A stretch of 64,000 nucleotides of DNA from JANQPX01 sp039197065 (lineage in GTDB: Bacteria; Pseudomonadota; Alphaproteobacteria; Geminicoccales; Geminicoccaceae). The notes beneath the pieces are model-generated. The model was not told the origin of the DNA. It saw nothing but the letters and a program-made list of their open reading frames with translations, and searched no databases. The position numbers were made by a program, and so were the translations under genes. Below, in pieces: positions 8,631 to 16,426 of this stretch. Numbering within the stretch: the stretch's first letter is position 1; every line of letters begins with the position of its first letter. The DNA is taken from NCBI GenBank assembly GCA_039197065.1, contig JBCCUL010000042.1:1-64000 (forward strand), written 5' to 3'.

Positions 8631-10028
8631 TCAGATCTGAACCACCTTGCCTGGATTCATGATGTTCTGCGGATCCAGCGCTTTCTTGATAGCGCGCATG
8701 GAGTGCAGCGCCTCGCCATGTTCCGCCTCCAGGTAATGCATCTTACCCATGCCGACCCCATGTTCGCCGGTGCAGGTGCCGCCGCAGGCCAGCGCCTGCT
8801 CGACCATCGTCTCGCTTAGCGCCTTGGCGCGCTTCAGTTCGTCCGGGTCGTCCATATTCACCATGATCGATAGATGGAAATTGCCATCACCGGCATGGCC
8901 GACAAGCGGTGAAATCAGCCTCGTGACTTTCAGTTCCTCCTGCGTGCGAGCGATGCATTCCGCAAGTCTGGAAATCGGCACGCAGACATCCGTAACCACG
9001 GCCGATGTGTTCGGCCAGGCCGCCATCACTGCATAGAAGGCGTTATGCCGGGCTTCCCAAAGCCGGTTCCGGTCCTCCGGCCTGGTCGCCCATTGGAAAT
9101 CATCCCCGCCGAACTCAGCGGCAATCTCACCGACCGTGGTCGCCTGTTCCTGGACGCCGACATCGGAGCCGTGGAACTCGAAAAACAGCGTCGGCGCCTC
9201 CTTCATGTCCTCAAGCTTCGAGTAGGCGATGCAGGCCTTCATCTGAAGCGCGTCCAGAAGTTCGATGCGCGCCACCGGCACGCCCATCTGGATGGTCTGG
9301 ATTACTGTATTGACCGCATCGTCGACCGTGGGAAAGGCGCAGACCGCCGACGAGATCGCCTCAGGCACGCCGTAGAGCCGAAGGCCGATCTCCGTGATCA
9401 CCCCAAGGGTGCCTTCCGAACCGACGAACAGGCGGGTGAGGTCGTAGCCGGCCGACGATTTTCGAGCGCGGCCGCCCGTCTTGATGATCTTGCCGTCCGC
9501 GGTGACCACGGTCAGGCCGAGCACGTTCTCGCGCATCGTGCCGTAGCGCACGGCATTCGTGCCTGAGGCGCGTGTCGCGGTCATGCCGCCGATGCTGGCA
9601 TCCGCGCCGGGATCGACGGGAAAGAAGAGGCCTGTGTCGCGCAGATGGCTGTTGATCTGCTTGCGCGTCACGCCGGCCTGGACGCGGCAGTCCAGGTCCT
9701 CGGGATTGACTTCGAGCACCTGGTTCATGCCGGAAAGGTCGAGGGTTATCCCGCCATTGAGCGCGGTGATATGGCCTTCGAGCGATGTGCCGGTGCCGTA
9801 AGGAATGATCGGTACGCCCCGTTCGGCGCACATCTGGACGATCGCCTGAACCTCTTCCGTGCTCTCGGCAAAAACCACCGCATCAGGGGCTGCGCCGGCA
9901 TTATGGGTCTGGTCCTTGCCATGCTGTTCGCGGATCGAAAGCGACGTCGACAGCCGATCACCGACCAGTGCGCGAATCAGCTCGATCACCGGTGACAAGC
10001 TCGATGCGGCGGCGGCTTCTGAGCTCAT
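8631..10028 (-). CDS. FAD-linked D-2-hydroxyacid dehydrogenase (D-lactate/glycolate type)
   Basis: A 465-residue flavoprotein. The start at 10028 is set by an AGGAAG site and the sequence MSSEAAAASS; the frame stays open further upstream without coding character. The PCMH-type FAD domain shows IIPYGTGTSLEGH, DPGADASIGGMTATRASGTNAVRYG and GSEGTLGVITE. The C-terminal FAD-oxidase domain ends in HAGDGNFH and CGGTCTGEHGVGMGK. These are typical of GlcD and cytochrome-linked D-lactate dehydrogenases, which pass electrons to the respiratory chain. No GlcE or GlcF genes lie next to it, so a single-subunit D-lactate dehydrogenase is the likelier reading. Confidence 0.85.
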   Translation of the reverse strand: MSSEAAAASSLSPVIELIRALVGDRLSTSLSIREQHGKDQTHNAGAAPDAVVFAESTEEVQAIVQMCAERGVPIIPYGTGTSLEGHITALNGGITLDLSGMNQVLEVNPEDLDCRVQAGVTRKQINSHLRDTGLFFPVDPGADASIGGMTATRASGTNAVRYGTMRENVLGLTVVTADGKIIKTGGRARKSSAGYDLTRLFVGSEGTLGVITEIGLRLYGVPEAISSAVCAFPTVDDAVNTVIQTIQMGVPVARIELLDALQMKACIAYSKLEDMKEAPTLFFEFHGSDVGVQEQATTVGEIAAEFGGDDFQWATRPEDRNRLWEARHNAFYAVMAAWPNTSAVVTDVCVPISRLAECIARTQEELKVTRLISPLVGHAGDGNFHLSIMVNMDDPDELKRAKALSETMVEQALACGGTCTGEHGVGMGKMHYLEAEHGEALHSMRAIKKALDPQNIMNPGKVVQI

Positions 10029-10134
10029 GGACGCTTCCTTTATTGGTTCGACATTGCGCAGCACTGGACACGACTCTACCGGGAATGGCCGGCTGGACCA
10101 ATCCGAAAGGCCACTGTTCGCATTTTGGTAGAAT

Positions 10135-10151
10135 TTGAAGCTTTGCTTCAA
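10135..10151. promoter_or_regulatory. short palindrome upstream of the FAD dehydrogenase gene
   Basis: TTGAAGC-TTT-GCTTCAA is a perfect 7-bp inverted repeat about 107 bases before the dehydrogenase start. It lies between two divergent genes and could be an operator. No regulator gene is adjacent. The rest of the 10029-10302 gap shows nothing clear. Confidence 0.3.
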
Positions 10152-10302
10152 GAGCGAAAATACGTATCAGAGCGCGACGATGCCGGCATTCATGTCCGGT
10201 TCAAACTACACCGGCATGATAGTGCAAATAGGCGGCGACGATGCCGCTGGGTGACGATGCTCGCTGGGTAATGTGTGAATGTCTTTTCGGGGAATTTGAT
10301 GG

Positions 10303-10860
10303 ATGAATGAACTCTATGTCGCCACGGATATTGAAAGCAACGGCCCAAGCCCGGGCCACCATTCCATGCTGAGCTTCGGTTCGGTCGCCTTTACGCCTGA
10401 TAAGACCATTCTCTCCACTTTCACGCGCAATCTTCACCTTCTGCAGGGCGCTGGCGAATACCCGCCGACCATGCAGTGGTGGCGCACCCAGCAGGACGGC
10501 TGGCGGGCCTGCCGCACCAACCCCGTGCTGCCGAAGCAGGCCATGCTCGACTATGTCGCTTGGCTGAAAAAACTCGGCGGAAGGCCAATCTTCGTCGCCC
10601 ACCCTGTGGCTTTCGATTATTCGTTCATCGCCTGGTATCTATGGGAATTCGCAGGCGAAGACCCCTTCGAGCGCCGCTCGCTCGACATCTCGTCTTACGC
10701 AAGCGCCCTGCTGCGGCGTCCCGTGACCGAGTGCAGAAGAGAGAACATGCCCGAACGCTGGTTCGACAAGGACTTCGTCCACAATCATCAGGCCCTCGAC
10801 GACGCCATGGGCTACGCCAAGCTCACCTGCAACATCCTGGCCGAGCGTCGGCCGGCGTAG
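10303..10860 (+). CDS. DEDDh-type 3'-5' exonuclease
   Basis: A 185-residue protein with ATDIESNGPSPG (Exo I, Asp-x-Glu), HPVAFDYSFIAWYL (Exo II Asp) and HNHQALDDAMGYAKL (Exo III, His then Asp five residues later). All four acids and the His of the DEDDh family are present, so catalysis by two metal ions is expected. The compact size and the W-rich PPTMQWWRTQ segment resemble the stand-alone RNase T-like or Rv2179c-like exoribonucleases. It converges with the radical SAM gene downstream, with a 22-bp tandem duplication between them. Confidence 0.75.
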   Translation: MNELYVATDIESNGPSPGHHSMLSFGSVAFTPDKTILSTFTRNLHLLQGAGEYPPTMQWWRTQQDGWRACRTNPVLPKQAMLDYVAWLKKLGGRPIFVAHPVAFDYSFIAWYLWEFAGEDPFERRSLDISSYASALLRRPVTECRRENMPERWFDKDFVHNHQALDDAMGYAKLTCNILAERRPA

Positions 10861-10980
10861 ACTTGCCTGAGCTTGCTGGGGAACTGAGGGAGCCCAGCCT
10901 GCCAACGCGGGCATTGAACCCGAACTTGCATGGGCTTCCCGAGAACTACGGGAGCCTAGCCTGGGAAAGCCTACATCACG

Positions 10981-11024
10981 GCCGTGCTCCTTAGAGTGCT
11001 AAGCCGTGCTCCTTAGAGTGCTAA
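10981..11024. repeat. two perfect 22-bp tandem repeats
   Basis: The unit GCCGTGCTCCTTAGAGTGCT plus AA occurs twice in direct tandem, at 10981-11002 and 11003-11024. It sits between two convergent genes, four bases before the radical SAM stop codon. It is probably a recent slippage duplication. Confidence 0.8.
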
Positions 11025-11028
11025 AAAG

Positions 11029-12006
11029 TCAGGCTGCGGCGCCTCGCCGCCGCCGGGCGTAGCGGTCACGGACGCGTTGGAGGAAATCGGCGGCATGCTC
11101 CTCGCCGGGACTCCAGTGAGGCGTGTCGTCAGCGACTTCCTGCAGCAATTCGGTGCCGATGCTGCAGCGTCCATCGGGCATCAGCCGAAACACGCCAGAC
11201 GGGCGCTGCAGCCGGTGAATGCGCAGGCGATTGATATCGACCACGTCACGGTCCATGTCCTCTTCGGAGAGACGTCCGAACTCGTCATCGACGGTCATCT
11301 CGATCCCATATTTTTCGGCTTCGCGCTGAAGCAGGAGCAGATCCTGAAACGTCCTGGCGCGATCGCCGACCGGCCCGCCGACGTCGTCCTTACCGACCTT
11401 GAAAAGACAGGTGACGGTCCAGCGCTCGATCCCGATCTCGGCAAGCAGCGCCGGCATGCCCATCAGCTGGTCCCGCCTCTTCGGGACCAACACCGAAGCC
11501 ACACCGACAACATCGCGCAGCACTGGATTGGCCGCCGCTTTGCGAAGACCGTCCACGGTCATTTCGAACGCGCCCACGACCCCCCTTTGACGGTCATGCC
11601 GCTCCGCCAGATGCGAGTCGAGCGACACCGCGATCCTCGCAGGCCCAAGCTCGGCGAGCTCATCGACGCGGTCGGCCAGGTAAGTACCATTGGTCACGAA
11701 GCTGACGGGGAACTGATGTTCCCGGCCCAGCTTGAGAAGTGCCGCCGTGTAGGCGAAAGAGTCGGGGAGGAGGGGCTCATGCCCCTGAATGCAAAGCGCT
11801 GCGATCTTCTCAGCCAGATGCGCTTCACGGACGAAGTGGACGAACTGCCCAACGTCAAGCTCACGCGAGAGCCGATGTTCCTCACGCTGATCGATGTAGC
11901 AAAAGGCGCATTTCAGATTGCACCCGTTCGACGCCGGTACGATGGCGGTTATGATTGTTCCATTCTGTATCTTAGGGCTGTGTGAAAGTGCTACATGAAC
12001 AACCAT
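11029..12006 (-). CDS. radical SAM protein of unknown specificity
   Basis: About 325 residues from the ATG at 12006, with GAGG upstream. The motif GCNLKCAFCYI (C-x3-C-x2-C) near residue 30 binds the SAM-cleaving iron-sulfur cluster. It is followed by IQGHEPLL (a GGEP-like motif), FVTNGTYL and ARIAVSLDS, all typical of the partial TIM barrel. The C-terminus holds only one further Cys (DGRCSIG), so no SPASM cluster is evident. Nothing nearby hints at a peptide or enzyme substrate; the 397-base upstream gap is AT-rich and holds no convincing precursor gene. The C-terminus is very basic (RDRYARRRRGAAA). Confidence 0.75.
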   Translation of the reverse strand: MVVHVALSHSPKIQNGTIITAIVPASNGCNLKCAFCYIDQREEHRLSRELDVGQFVHFVREAHLAEKIAALCIQGHEPLLPDSFAYTAALLKLGREHQFPVSFVTNGTYLADRVDELAELGPARIAVSLDSHLAERHDRQRGVVGAFEMTVDGLRKAAANPVLRDVVGVASVLVPKRRDQLMGMPALLAEIGIERWTVTCLFKVGKDDVGGPVGDRARTFQDLLLLQREAEKYGIEMTVDDEFGRLSEEDMDRDVVDINRLRIHRLQRPSGVFRLMPDGRCSIGTELLQEVADDTPHWSPGEEHAADFLQRVRDRYARRRRGAAA

Positions 12007-12403
12007 AAAGAAATATTCCTCGCAGGCAGAAAAATCGCTGGCCTTGTCTAGAGACCAGAACAAAACAAGAACATCGGGTTCGCGGAATATGGACAAAGAA
12101 GGTTAATAAACAGTTTGCGGGATCACGTTTCCAAACCTTTTCTTTTTTGGATTCTGCTGAATTGCGAAGCTTTTTATCTATTATTTACTGGTATTTGTAA
12201 AGTCGCTATGGATCGAATCTACGAGTGGCACTTCGTCTATTTTTTTCCTGAAAAGGAATATTTGCATAAAAACTATCGCTGCTTACGATATCTGGGGAGG
12301 TTGTTCGATTTATCTCGCCTATTCGGATTTACGCGATGATATTGCACGCACCACCGTTTTCTGTCGCTGGTTGATGAAGCGACTGATCGCGGCACGGCGT
12401 GGG
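12007..12403. other. AT-rich intergenic stretch without a convincing gene
   Basis: This 397-base gap lies between two minus-strand genes and is clearly poorer in GC than the surroundings. A 74-codon plus-strand frame (12115-12339) exists, but it has no ribosome-binding site and no recognisable product. The promoter of the radical SAM gene should lie at the left end. It marks the start of a lower-GC patch that runs to about 14.8 kb. Confidence 0.5.
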
Positions 12404-13825
12404 TCACGAAACGGGATTTCGTTCTACAATTCCGAACATTCTGATGAAGTCATCCACTCTCACAACTTCCAAGCCTATCGTCTTTAGAAATGCTGAGGCG
12501 AGCATGTTGTCCCGATTGTTACTTTTTCCTCTCGATAGGCGATGGTTGGAAGCGAAGTAAATGAGACGATAAATCTCATCAGTATAGCTCCCTGGCGAGC
12601 CGAGCTCGATGATGTCTACGGACCAAGCTTCCCGATCGATGTCGGAAAAATCGGAGAGATACTTAACTCTGCTCGCCGCTGCCCAGTAGCGCAAATCCGT
12701 CTTGCCCCACCCCTCCTTTTTGAAGGCAACGGAAAGCGTCGTGTCAGCTAGACCCTCTATTGGCCTGTTGTAGAAGCCTTCCAAGGCGCCGGCCCAGGCC
12801 GAGGGGATGGTTCTTGGAAGGGCATGACTGGACTCGATGCCGATATTTTGCAGCCTGATATCTGCCGATGCTGCGTCTTCCTCTCGATAGAGCTCGGTCA
12901 GTTCAAGATGGCCGCGCGACCTGACGACCACGACGCCATGATCCTTCAGCCACTGCCATCGCCGCAGCCGTCGCTCGTCGTTGGGCAGCCCAAGTCTGAG
13001 ACCGACCGGTCCATAGCCAAGCCCATCTTGATCATGTTCTGATAAGAAATTCGCAAGCGCGGAGAAGTGCAGCGCAAGCGTGCCTGCATTGAGAAAATCG
13101 GCAAATGACCCCTCATCCTCCACCTGGCGGCTTCCGATATCCAACACCCAGATGAAGAGTTTCTCCTTCAGGACATCGTTAGTGGCGAGGTCATCAATCA
13201 AATTCCACCAAAGCCGCATGCCCTCCGAAGGCGAGGGTCCAAGCACAGATTGCCGGGAGCTGACCGTGATGAGAGCATCGGACTCTTCGATAAGCGATTT
13301 GTACGATCGAACGGAGGCTGTGATGGAGTCATCTTCAGCAATTTCCTCCTTCGAAGGCTTCGGCAGGAGGATGACGGAACTCTCAAGGCCGAAAACCGCA
13401 TCAACCAAGTTCGCCGTGAGAGCCGGCAGATCAATCGACGGATAGGGCACATAACCATCTTCGGTAACGGCCTCATCTTTGCGCTTGCTGCCGACATAGA
13501 GCCAGCGCGAAAGAAAGAGATCGATGAGGCGCTGGCCGTCGCGTCTGCCGACCTTGACCTGACCTGTCAATTTAGGGTGCAGGGACCGCACGGAGTTCTC
13601 TTCGACCAGCCATTCATTGCGCATGCGACGAATGCTATTTCGCGGTTTGCCGCCCTCAAGTCCGCCATTCACATACCAGGTTTCGTAGAATTCACGCAGG
13701 AATTCACCGGGTCGATCGGTTATGTCAGCAGGTTTTTCTCCGGACCTGTCGATCTGCGAGAGCAGTGACGAGATCCGCTCAGCAGTTGGTGTCGATACAT
13801 CCTTCTTGGCCGTGCTTCGTGCCAT
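12404..13825 (-). CDS. hypothetical protein, 473 residues
   Basis: A soluble protein with no signal peptide or membrane segment. The N-terminus is basic (MARSTAKKDVST), and the rest is mixed alpha/beta with acidic stretches. Visible segments include EFYETWYVNGGLEGG, RRDGQRLIDLFLSRWLYVGS, LFIWVLDIGSRQ and RLIYFASNHRLSRGKSNN near the C-terminus. I recognise no family or catalytic motif. It diverges from an equally unknown gene across a 198-base promoter region with three TTTTGAC repeats. Together with the lower GC, this suggests a transferred two-gene module, possibly defensive; that is only inference. Confidence 0.6.
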   Translation of the reverse strand: MARSTAKKDVSTPTAERISSLLSQIDRSGEKPADITDRPGEFLREFYETWYVNGGLEGGKPRNSIRRMRNEWLVEENSVRSLHPKLTGQVKVGRRDGQRLIDLFLSRWLYVGSKRKDEAVTEDGYVPYPSIDLPALTANLVDAVFGLESSVILLPKPSKEEIAEDDSITASVRSYKSLIEESDALITVSSRQSVLGPSPSEGMRLWWNLIDDLATNDVLKEKLFIWVLDIGSRQVEDEGSFADFLNAGTLALHFSALANFLSEHDQDGLGYGPVGLRLGLPNDERRLRRWQWLKDHGVVVVRSRGHLELTELYREEDAASADIRLQNIGIESSHALPRTIPSAWAGALEGFYNRPIEGLADTTLSVAFKKEGWGKTDLRYWAAASRVKYLSDFSDIDREAWSVDIIELGSPGSYTDEIYRLIYFASNHRLSRGKSNNRDNMLASAFLKTIGLEVVRVDDFIRMFGIVERNPVS

Positions 13826-13872
13826 AACCTGCTGATTTCTCTTGGTTCGGCATTTGATTGTTACGTTCGCTA

Positions 13873-13992
13873 TTTTGACATAAGTTTCACAAGGAAAGTT
13901 TCAATAAAAACGTCTTTCACTTGTAGTATAGATTCATCTTTATTTTGACGCAACTGTCACGTTGACATCAGATTTTGACGTAACATATCGTC
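13873..13992. promoter_or_regulatory. divergent promoter with three TTTTGACRYAA direct repeats
   Basis: Three direct copies occur at 13873 (TTTTGACATAAGTTTCAC), 13943 (TTTTGACGCAACTGTCAC) and 13973 (TTTTGACGTAACATATCGTC), spaced 70 and 30 bases apart. Two of them end in a TNTCAC or TTTCAC half. They fill the space between two divergent unknown genes and look like operator sites of a shared regulator. The TTGAC cores could also serve as -35 boxes. Confidence 0.55.
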
Positions 13993-14023
13993 AAAGCAAC
14001 GAGCGGGGTCATCGGGAGTTGCG

Positions 14024-14593
14024 ATGATGTTGCGGGATCTTTTGGGGCGCGAATGGCCGGAAGGCTTTGTGCCCGACGAAGACATTGGTCAGAATACCGA
14101 CAGAGTCTCCCTGCGCTGGCTTATTTTTGCGCCTTTTGCCTTTCTGCGGGGTTTTACGCTGGGTGAAGGTGGCGGAGCGGACGCTGCTTGGCTTTGGTAT
14201 GCGCTTGGCATCGCCACTGTTCTGATTTTTGTTAGTGATTGGATAACAAAAATTGGACGCAATCGTCAAAAGAAAAGCCAAAGCCAGCGCCAAAAGCTCG
14301 ACGATCCTGCCCCTTTGATGAAGGTGCTCAGGAACTATGGAGTCGAGGAGCTCGGTGCTTTCTATGTCTATATGCCCCTGCCGGAACGTCCCGAGGACAA
14401 GGAAGCGTGGGCCTGGTTGCGCGTCTTAAAAAGCGAACGGTTGGTGATCAGCGGGCCGTGGCGGCTGGAGGCATCGCGAGCGCCATCTTGGCTGAAAACA
14501 ACGCATCCAGAGATTTCTTCCGATGATATTGCGCTCTATGAGATTTACCGTTTGAAGAAAGATTCCCTCGCGGCATTTATCTTAGACGCGTGA
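14024..14593 (+). CDS. hypothetical protein with one or two membrane segments
   Basis: A 189-residue protein (ATG at 14024 or 14027). Two hydrophobic stretches, LRWLIFAPFAFLRGF and AAWLWYALGIATVLIFVSDWI, are followed by a basic run (RNRQKKSQSQRQK) and a soluble C-terminal half rich in Trp and charged residues (EAWAWLRVLKSERLVISGPW). The topology suggests a membrane anchor with a cytoplasmic domain. I do not recognise it. It diverges from the 473-residue unknown gene and shares its repeat-bearing promoter. Confidence 0.55.
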   Translation: MMLRDLLGREWPEGFVPDEDIGQNTDRVSLRWLIFAPFAFLRGFTLGEGGGADAAWLWYALGIATVLIFVSDWITKIGRNRQKKSQSQRQKLDDPAPLMKVLRNYGVEELGAFYVYMPLPERPEDKEAWAWLRVLKSERLVISGPWRLEASRAPSWLKTTHPEISSDDIALYEIYRLKKDSLAAFILDA

Positions 14594-15104
14594 CCGAACA
14601 ACGACCGCATCATTTTCTTCGGATCATTTTTTGTCCGTTGCCTTAACCAGCAAGTTCAAGTCGACGTGCTCTGCCTTGGTTGAGAGATGCCGAATATTGG
14701 CCTGGATGGCGAAAAAAGTGCTTGGGAAGCGTTGCGACTTCAACCCTCTGCGACATGAATTGAGCGAGATCAGAGCCAAATGCGATCACGCCGTCTAGAT
14801 TATAGCCTTCCTGTCATGCATCAGGATGATGAATCTTCTTCTAGGAATCGCGCAAAAGGGTCATCGGCATGCCACCTTTGACGCGTGCTTGGCCTCGGGA
14901 ACTACGGTGCTGGTTTTCGCCGTGCCCGAGTTTTTTACCAGAGCACGATAGGAGGGGAGGGGCAGGGTCGATAGAGAAGCTGTAGCCTTGATAGCCCGAC
15001 CGGATGTGAGAGGCTTCGTAGTAGAGCCGCATCACAGATCAAGATCTCGCCAACAGCCGCCGGCTTAACCCGGTATTAACCCCAGTCCGCTACCCTCGCC
15101 TTTA
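14594..15104. other. intergenic stretch with a short decayed aldolase-like fragment
   Basis: No intact gene is visible in this part of the gap. At about 14861-14890 the bases ATCGGCATGCCACCTTTGAC and the following CGTGC closely match the minus-strand aldolase gene at about 15882-15912 (around 27 of 31 positions), in the same orientation. It is likely a remnant of a duplicated copy. A CtrA-type box and hairpin element copy 1 follow. Confidence 0.4.
15065..15080. promoter_or_regulatory. perfect CtrA-type box beside hairpin element 1
   Basis: TTAA-CCCGGTA-TTAAC matches the CtrA full site TTAA-N7-TTAAC exactly. It lies 25 bases before the left arm of hairpin copy 1. Binding is inferred from the motif only. 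Confidence 0.5.
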
Positions 15105-15105
15105 T

Positions 15106-15177
15106 GGTCCATGCGATCCTGGGAGTCCGAGCCCCGCCCTCTCATTTGGCGGACGGATTCCCAGGGTCGCATGGACC
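15106..15177. repeat. GANTC hairpin element, copy 1
   Basis: A 24-bp stem starting GGTCCATGCGATCCTGGG pairs with a right arm at 15154-15177 through two G-T wobbles and no mismatch, around a 24-base loop. Each arm holds a GANTC site (GAGTC left, GATTC right). A perfect TTAA-N7-TTAAC lies on the left. The element sits 128 bases downstream of the class II aldolase stop (minus strand). Confidence 0.85.
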
Positions 15178-15304
15178 GTCGACAACATTGGGAAGACCAT
15201 CGTTAAGATAGCGATAATGTTCCGACTGAGAGCCAGTCATCTGGCGTTTCCATAGAACGAGACGCCGCACCCGGAGAATGCATCTCAAGTCAAGCCGCCG
15301 GCTG

Positions 15305-16012
15305 CTAGCCGGCTGCGGGCTGGGGCAAGTTCGAGTCTTTGTCGTCGCCGTCCGTGTCGGACCGCGGGCCGTAGCTGTGGATGCGTTCCGCCACGTTCTT
15401 GATTTCCGCCCTGGTCAGGAGCGGCGGGCCGCCAGCCTGGAGCGTGTAGTAATATTGCTTGGCCAGCGTTTCGACCTCGACGGCGAGCCACATGGCTTTG
15501 GCGAGATCGGGGCCGACGGCGATCATGCCGTGATGGGCGAGCAGGCAGGCTTTTCGGTCCTTCAACGCCTTGATTGCGTTATCCGAGAGCGCTTGCGTGC
15601 CGAAGGTGGCGTAGGGCGCACAGCGGATGTCGTCGCCGCCGGCGACCGCGATCATGTAGTGGAGACGCGGGATCGGTTTTTTCAGGATGGCGAGCGTCGT
15701 GCAGAAGGTCGGGTGGGCGTGGACGATCGCGTTGATGTCGGGGCGGCTGTTCATGATGTCCAGATGAAAGCGCCACTCCGTCGACGGCACCAGATCGCCC
15801 TCATAGCGGCCGTCCTCATGCATGAAGACGACGTCCTTCGGCTTCATGGTCTTGTAGGGACGGCCGGACGGCGTGATCAGCATGCCGCCTTTGACGCGCG
15901 CCGACACATTGCCGGATGTCCCCTGGTTCAGGCCTGACTCGTTCATCTCCAGGCAAGTGTCGATGATGGCCTGACGGGTTTTCTTTGACTTGGGCGAGGG
16001 AAGCTTTTGCAA
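15305..16012 (-). CDS. class II aldolase (FucA/adducin family)
   Basis: Read from the TTG at 16012 (GGAG six bases upstream) it gives 235 residues beginning MQKLPSPKSKKTRQAIID, the usual length; a GTG at 16078 would add 22 unlikely residues. Landmarks are GLNQGTSGNVSARV, MLITPSGRPYKTM, STEWRFHLDI (an acid near the catalytic Glu position), AIVHAHPTFCTTLA (zinc-binding His pair) and LLAHHGMIAVG (third His). Members cleave phosphorylated sugars or epimerise pentose phosphates using zinc. It lies 414 bases after the 2-hydroxyacid dehydrogenase gene on the same strand, with hairpin element 2 in the gap. It probably performs the carbon-carbon cleavage of the sugar pathway encoded upstream. Confidence 0.82.
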   Translation of the reverse strand: MQKLPSPKSKKTRQAIIDTCLEMNESGLNQGTSGNVSARVKGGMLITPSGRPYKTMKPKDVVFMHEDGRYEGDLVPSTEWRFHLDIMNSRPDINAIVHAHPTFCTTLAILKKPIPRLHYMIAVAGGDDIRCAPYATFGTQALSDNAIKALKDRKACLLAHHGMIAVGPDLAKAMWLAVEVETLAKQYYYTLQAGGPPLLTRAEIKNVAERIHSYGPRSDTDGDDKDSNLPQPAAG

Positions 16013-16140
16013 GGGGTTCTCCAGGAGGCAAGGCGGATGATCTGGGCCGGGTTCGGATCGGGCTGTTCCGACGACCACGTTCCTTATCGCCGGTCATCAA
16101 GCTTTTGTTAACGCAGAAGCGATAGGATCTGGTCGGTTCG

Positions 16141-16221
16141 CTGGTCCATGCGATCCTGGGACTCCGTGCCTGGCCCTGTCTGCTCTTCCGGCGGACGGAT
16201 TCCCAGGATCGCATGGACCAG
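16141..16221. repeat. GANTC hairpin element, copy 2
   Basis: A 26-bp stem (16141-16166 with 16196-16221) begins CTGGTCCATGCGATCCTGGG. The only mismatch is at the central N of the two GANTC sites (GACTC left, GATTC right). TCAA-GCTTTTG-TTAAC (16097-16112) flanks it on the left and TTAA-GATACGG-TTACG (16245-16260) on the right. Each box is one base off the CtrA consensus. It separates the dehydrogenase and aldolase genes. Confidence 0.85.
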
Positions 16222-16426
16222 AACGCTATGTTGGTATCGATGGGTTAAGATACGGTTACGCGTGGTTCAGTTTCTCGCTTTCTTGCTCGGTCGTTCTCTC
16301 AGTTTCTCGATCTTGCGGCTTCTCGGGTTGTCTGTCTTTGCGAGGTACGAGCCCTTGGTGCGTGAGCCCATTGGTCCAGCGTTTCCTCAGCCTGACGCGT
16401 TCCTGGCGCCTGGAACGATGGAGCGT

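Noticed and set aside
12115..12339. 74-codon plus-strand frame in the AT-rich gap before the radical SAM gene
   Set aside because: No ribosome-binding site and no recognisable feature. It was considered as a possible peptide substrate, but it lies on the opposite strand and has no leader/core pattern.
15278..15937. 219-codon plus-strand frame
   Set aside because: Antisense to the class II aldolase, which has intact metal and catalytic motifs.
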